A model generated the notes under the pieces. It searched no databases. It was not told where the DNA came from and was given only the letters and a program-made list of their open reading frames with translations. Positions 15,543 through 18,398 of a stretch of DNA of 18,398 bases are shown in pieces. The stretch is taken from contig JAISAD010000005.1 in NCBI GenBank assembly GCA_031266895.1, positions 1-18,398 on the forward strand, read 5' to 3'. Position 1 is the first letter of the stretch; each line of letters starts with the position of its first letter. This DNA comes from Bacteroidales bacterium. GTDB lineage: Bacteria > Bacteroidota > Bacteroidia > Bacteroidales > WCHB1-69. The position numbers and the translations under genes were made by a program.

Positions 15543-15569
15543 CAAAAATAGTGAAAAAATAAAAGCAAA
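15543..15569 (-). promoter_or_regulatory. Promoter of the LytTR regulator gene
   Basis: On the minus strand TTTG (15569-15566), 15 nt, then TATTTTTG (15550-15543), a perfect -7 element. Transcription would start about 10 nt before the ATG at 15526, giving a very short leader. The TTTG lies 3 nt from the 20-bp-period repeat. Confidence 0.6.
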
Positions 15570-15572
15570 TAA

Positions 15573-15623
15573 AAAATTCACCCCTATATGAGAAAATTCA
15601 CCCCATATAGAGGTTTTTCACGG
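15573..15623. repeat. 20-bp-period direct repeat with embedded inverted repeat; candidate operator
   Basis: AAAATTCACCCC occurs at 15573-15584 and again at 15593-15604, exactly 20 bp apart. A weak third partial copy, sharing only TTCAC, lies at 15617-15621 in the same phase. CTATATG (15584-15590) and CATATAG (15604-15610) are inverted copies linking the two. LytTR proteins typically bind direct repeats about two helical turns apart, so autoregulation by the adjacent LytTR gene is plausible. Read on the plus strand it also resembles a hairpin followed by TTTTT, but no plus-strand gene ends here. Confidence 0.5.
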
Positions 15624-15674
15624 AAAAATTCTGTTTTTTTATGCAAATTCAAATCGGAGTAATAAAAAAAGTAC

Positions 15675-15682
15675 GACCTTTG
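15675..15682 (+). promoter_or_regulatory. Weak -7-like element before the acyl-CoA synthetase gene
   Basis: GACCTTTG matches TAnnTTTG except at the first base and lies 40 nt before the ATG at 15723. No upstream TTTG at a suitable distance was seen. Low confidence. Confidence 0.25.
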
Positions 15683-15722
15683 CCGCTCAAAATTTACCTA
15701 TTTTAATAAATATAGATACAGT

Positions 15723-17504
15723 ATGGAGATAGTAAGATTATTTGACATTTTGAGCAGGTATCAAAAAAAATTTCCTGACCAAAAAGTAGCTTTAGCCGGT
15801 AAACAAAATGGAGAATGGCGGGAGTATTCTTTAGAAGAATATGTTTCGATTACCAACAATATTAGTTTTGCTTTAATAAAATTGGGCATTGAAGCAGGTG
15901 ACAAGGTCGCTATTATTGCTACCAACCGCCCCGAATGGAATATGCTTGACATGGCTATTATGCAAATAGGAGCTGTTTCCGTGCCGGTTTATCCTACCAT
16001 CAGTGAAAGAGATTATCATTACATACTCAACCATTGTGAGGCTAAAATTGCGGTGATAGAAGGGGCTGAAGTGATGGGTAAAATTGCCAACATCCTGCCC
16101 GATACGCCACAGTTGAAACATGTTTATACCTTTATTAACAGGAATAAATTTCCTTATTTGGAACAGCTGATTGCGATGGGCACCGAAAATCCCAGTATGG
16201 AGGAGTTGAAGCGGCGCAGTGCGGCCGTGAAACCTTCCGATTGCGCCACTATTATTTACACTTCGGGTACCACCGGTACGCCAAAGGGAGTGATGCTGTC
16301 ACATAGCAATATTGTAAATCAGTTATTGAATTTGAAGCAGATTCCGTCCCCATGGTCTAACAAAGCTTTTAGTTTTCTACCGCTCTGTCATGCCTATGAA
16401 CGCATGCTGGTATTTTTGTATCAATATTTAGGCATGCCGGTCTATTATGCACAAAATTTGGGCACAATTGCCGAAAATATGAAAGATGTATGCCCTACCA
16501 TGATGTCATGCGTGCCGCGCATGCTGGAAAAAATTTACAACAAGGTTTACAGTTCGGGACAGAAACTCCCCAAAATGCAACAGCGTATTTTCTATTGGGC
16601 TATCAGGCTGGCACGCAGATACAAAATTCAGGATTCCGAACGCAGCACATGGTATAATTTAAAACATAAAATTGCAGATAAGCTGGTTTACAGTAAAATA
16701 AGAGAAACTGTAGGCGGCAATTTCGATATTGTGGTATCGGGTGCTGCCAGCATACAACCCCGTTTGGCCTCTTTTTTCTCGGCTATTGGAATGCCGATTT
16801 TTGAAGGATATGGTCTTACCGAAACGTCGCCTGTACTGGCCGTAAGCAGCCGATTGCCTCACGGACGCGAAGCAGGTACGGTAGGGTTTCCACTGCCGGG
16901 CATAGAGGTAAAAATCACCGAACAGGGAGAGGTAGTGTGCCGTGGACACAATGTGATGATGGGCTACTATAAAGATGAAGCGCTTACCAGGGAGGTGATT
17001 GACAGCGAGGGATGGTTTCACACTGGAGACCTTGGAAAATTTACAGAGAAAGGCCAATTGGTGCTCACTGGCCGAATAAAAAGTCTTTTTAAAACCTCTT
17101 TCGGAAAATATATTAACCCGCAATTGATTGAAGAAAAGTTTTGTGAATCGCCCTTTGTTGAAAATATTGTGGTGGTGGGAGAAAATCAGAAATTCGCAGC
17201 AGCGTTAATTTCGCCCGATTTTGAATTTATCAAAGAGTGGTGCGGTCGTCATGATGTACAATACACCAACCCTGAAGATATTATTCAGAACGAGCGTGTT
17301 TACAAGCGTTTTGCTGCTGAAGTAGCCAAATACAATGCTTTCTTTGGCGACATTGAACAGATCAAGAAATTTGTACTCATTTCCGATGAATGGTCACAAA
17401 TGACGGACATATTGACCCCTACATTGAAAGTAAAACGCAACTTGGTTTTCCAACGCTATAAAGGATTGATTGACAATATTTTTGGGGTTAAGGAGGAGGA
17501 ATAG
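15723..17504 (+). CDS. Long-chain fatty acid-CoA ligase (AMP-forming)
   Basis: A 593-residue AMP-binding enzyme that activates a fatty acid to acyl-AMP and then acyl-CoA, probably at the membrane. The ATP-binding P-loop is YTSGTTGTPKGV (179-190), the A5 motif is EGYGLTETSP (361-370), the A7 region is GWFHTGDLG (430-438), and GRIKSLFKTSFGKYINP (450-466) corresponds to the fatty-acyl-synthetase signature and hinge. The layout matches FadD/FACL (FAA1-like) enzymes common in Bacteroidota. Chain-length preference cannot be read from sequence, so fadD is not assigned. It diverges from the LytTR gene and overlaps the convergent glycosyltransferase end by 17 bp. No terminator was found. Confidence 0.9.
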   Translation: MEIVRLFDILSRYQKKFPDQKVALAGKQNGEWREYSLEEYVSITNNISFALIKLGIEAGDKVAIIATNRPEWNMLDMAIMQIGAVSVPVYPTISERDYHYILNHCEAKIAVIEGAEVMGKIANILPDTPQLKHVYTFINRNKFPYLEQLIAMGTENPSMEELKRRSAAVKPSDCATIIYTSGTTGTPKGVMLSHSNIVNQLLNLKQIPSPWSNKAFSFLPLCHAYERMLVFLYQYLGMPVYYAQNLGTIAENMKDVCPTMMSCVPRMLEKIYNKVYSSGQKLPKMQQRIFYWAIRLARRYKIQDSERSTWYNLKHKIADKLVYSKIRETVGGNFDIVVSGAASIQPRLASFFSAIGMPIFEGYGLTETSPVLAVSSRLPHGREAGTVGFPLPGIEVKITEQGEVVCRGHNVMMGYYKDEALTREVIDSEGWFHTGDLGKFTEKGQLVLTGRIKSLFKTSFGKYINPQLIEEKFCESPFVENIVVVGENQKFAAALISPDFEFIKEWCGRHDVQYTNPEDIIQNERVYKRFAAEVAKYNAFFGDIEQIKKFVLISDEWSQMTDILTPTLKVKRNLVFQRYKGLIDNIFGVKEEE

Positions 17505-18398
17505 CATGATTCATGCCGATTAAGTAATAATTCGTCAAACAGGATGCTCTGCTCTTTTTGTTCAGAAATATTGGTTTTAAGCGTGTTACGGGAAAATCAG
17601 GATACTCTTTCAGTATGCTGACTTGAGGATATAAGTGCTTTATTTTGTGGAGTTCCGATTGACTGACAAAAGCTATGGCGTTGGGTTGTTGCAGAAATGT
17701 TTCCATCTCCTGGCTTGAAGGCGCAAAAGTTACCTTATTTTTAAGATTGAAGCGAAATGCAGTGTTGTAGTGAAACATGCCTATGGTGGCCTCTTTTGTC
17801 CATTGATTCATGTCTGCTGCAGCCATGCTTCCAGCTTGATAAGTCAGTAAAAGCGGGTAAAACGAGAGATTCATAAAAAGGTAAAAAGCAACGGCAAAGG
17901 CATACCCGGAGAGGATGATTTTTTGTTCGTAAGATTTACGGATACCAAATATGAGTATGGCTATACCTGCTGTAACTGCCAAAACAGTGATGAATATATT
18001 TTTTATTCCCATAAAACAGACAAGAAAAATGATTACCCCAATGCTTGCCGAAAAGAGAAACAGTTGGCAGTTTTTTAACCATTTCAGGCAAGTTGTCTGG
18101 GTTATTCGCGACAATCCTTGGGCACACAGGATGGAAAAGTGTGGCAACAAAATTACAATATAGTGTGGCAACTGAAAATTTGACAGCGAAAAGAGGGTAA
18201 AAGTAAGCAGGGCAGATCCCCAAATAATCCACTGTTTGTGATTAGTTTTGTCTTGATAAAACAGCGCAACTATAAAAAGAACAGACCAGGGCAGTAAAGC
18301 CCAAAGCAAGGTGTGAAAGTATAAAAAATAGGACTCTACATTAGTATGGCTTGTTATGGGGCCTGTTCCGAAAAATCTTCCAAATTGACTGTCCCAAA
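17488..18398 (-). CDS. ArnT/GT39-like membrane glycosyltransferase, N-terminus beyond window
   Basis: A partial gene: the frame stays open to the end of the window, so the real start lies outside. A TTG at 18309 is internal and not the start. About 303 residues are visible. The first part, WDSQFGRFFGTGPITSH then YFLYFHTLLWALLPWSVLF, resembles the catalytic-loop-to-membrane transition of ArnT/PMT-type transferases, which move a sugar from a polyprenyl-phosphate donor to lipid A, protein or another acceptor. Several membrane segments follow, including FSLSNFQLPHYIVILLPHFSIL, a pattern seen in the family. The last 90 residues look soluble. The acceptor is unknown. It is convergent with the acyl-CoA ligase gene, and the two stop-codon ends overlap by 17 bp. 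Confidence 0.75.
   Translation of the reverse strand, partial: WDSQFGRFFGTGPITSHTNVESYFLYFHTLLWALLPWSVLFIVALFYQDKTNHKQWIIWGSALLTFTLFSLSNFQLPHYIVILLPHFSILCAQGLSRITQTTCLKWLKNCQLFLFSASIGVIIFLVCFMGIKNIFITVLAVTAGIAILIFGIRKSYEQKIILSGYAFAVAFYLFMNLSFYPLLLTYQAGSMAAADMNQWTKEATIGMFHYNTAFRFNLKNKVTFAPSSQEMETFLQQPNAIAFVSQSELHKIKHLYPQVSILKEYPDFPVTRLKPIFLNKKSRASCLTNYYLIGMNHAIPPP

Noticed and set aside
15581..15618. Hairpin plus TTTTT reading on the plus strand, considered as a terminator
   Set aside because: No plus-strand gene ends there; the position between divergent genes and the direct-repeat period fit an operator better.
1..18398. CRISPR array, insertion sequence, prophage, toxin-antitoxin pair or tRNA
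   Set aside because: No regularly spaced repeats with unique spacers, no transposase or integrase, no paired small toxin genes and no cloverleaf-like sequence were found by reading.

Overview
The window looks like chromosome of a Bacteroidota bacterium, probably order Bacteroidales. Three things suggest this. The protein sequences have Bacteroidota character (GpsA with the GGGSWATAI nucleotide-binding loop, a 99-residue zinc-free S14, L24 ending KKSGEEIK). Promoters carry the Bacteroidota -7 element TAnnTTTG, several with TTTG upstream. Most start codons lack a Shine-Dalgarno sequence. The DNA is moderately AT-rich. No tRNA, rRNA, CRISPR array, insertion sequence or phage gene was seen.

Layout. 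1-7050, minus strand: a RluD-type pseudouridine synthase cut by the window edge; a large secreted protein with a degenerate CAP domain; a LiaF-like and a PspC-domain membrane protein pair; glycerol-3-phosphate dehydrogenase (gpsA); and a nucleoside phosphorylase. 7115-12951, minus strand: a 13-gene ribosomal protein operon, rplV-rpsC-rplP-rpmC-rpsQ-rplN-rplX-rplE-rpsN-rpsH-rplF-rplR-rpsE, with its own promoter before rplV and a terminator hairpin after rpsE. 13255-14616, plus strand: a MATE-family exporter. 14657-15526, minus strand: a membrane-bound LytTR regulator, divergent from a long-chain acyl-CoA synthetase (15723-17504, plus). 17488-18398, minus strand: the C-terminal part of an ArnT/GT39-like membrane glycosyltransferase, cut by the window end.

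How the genes relate. The ribosomal genes are tightly packed, several with stop and start codons overlapping or 1-2 nt apart, which suggests translational coupling. The usual neighbours rpsS (before rplV) and rpmD-rplO-secY (after rpsE) are absent, so this is an excised internal block of the S10-spc cluster with its own promoter and terminator. The remaining genes are membrane, lipid and envelope functions without an obvious single pathway.

I see no clear new defence, mobile or biosynthetic system. The points most worth a second look are the split ribosomal cluster, a short alternate-frame ORF across the rpsC-rplP junction, a 20-bp-period repeat between the LytTR and acyl-CoA synthetase genes, and the CAP-domain protein abutting the pseudouridine synthase gene.
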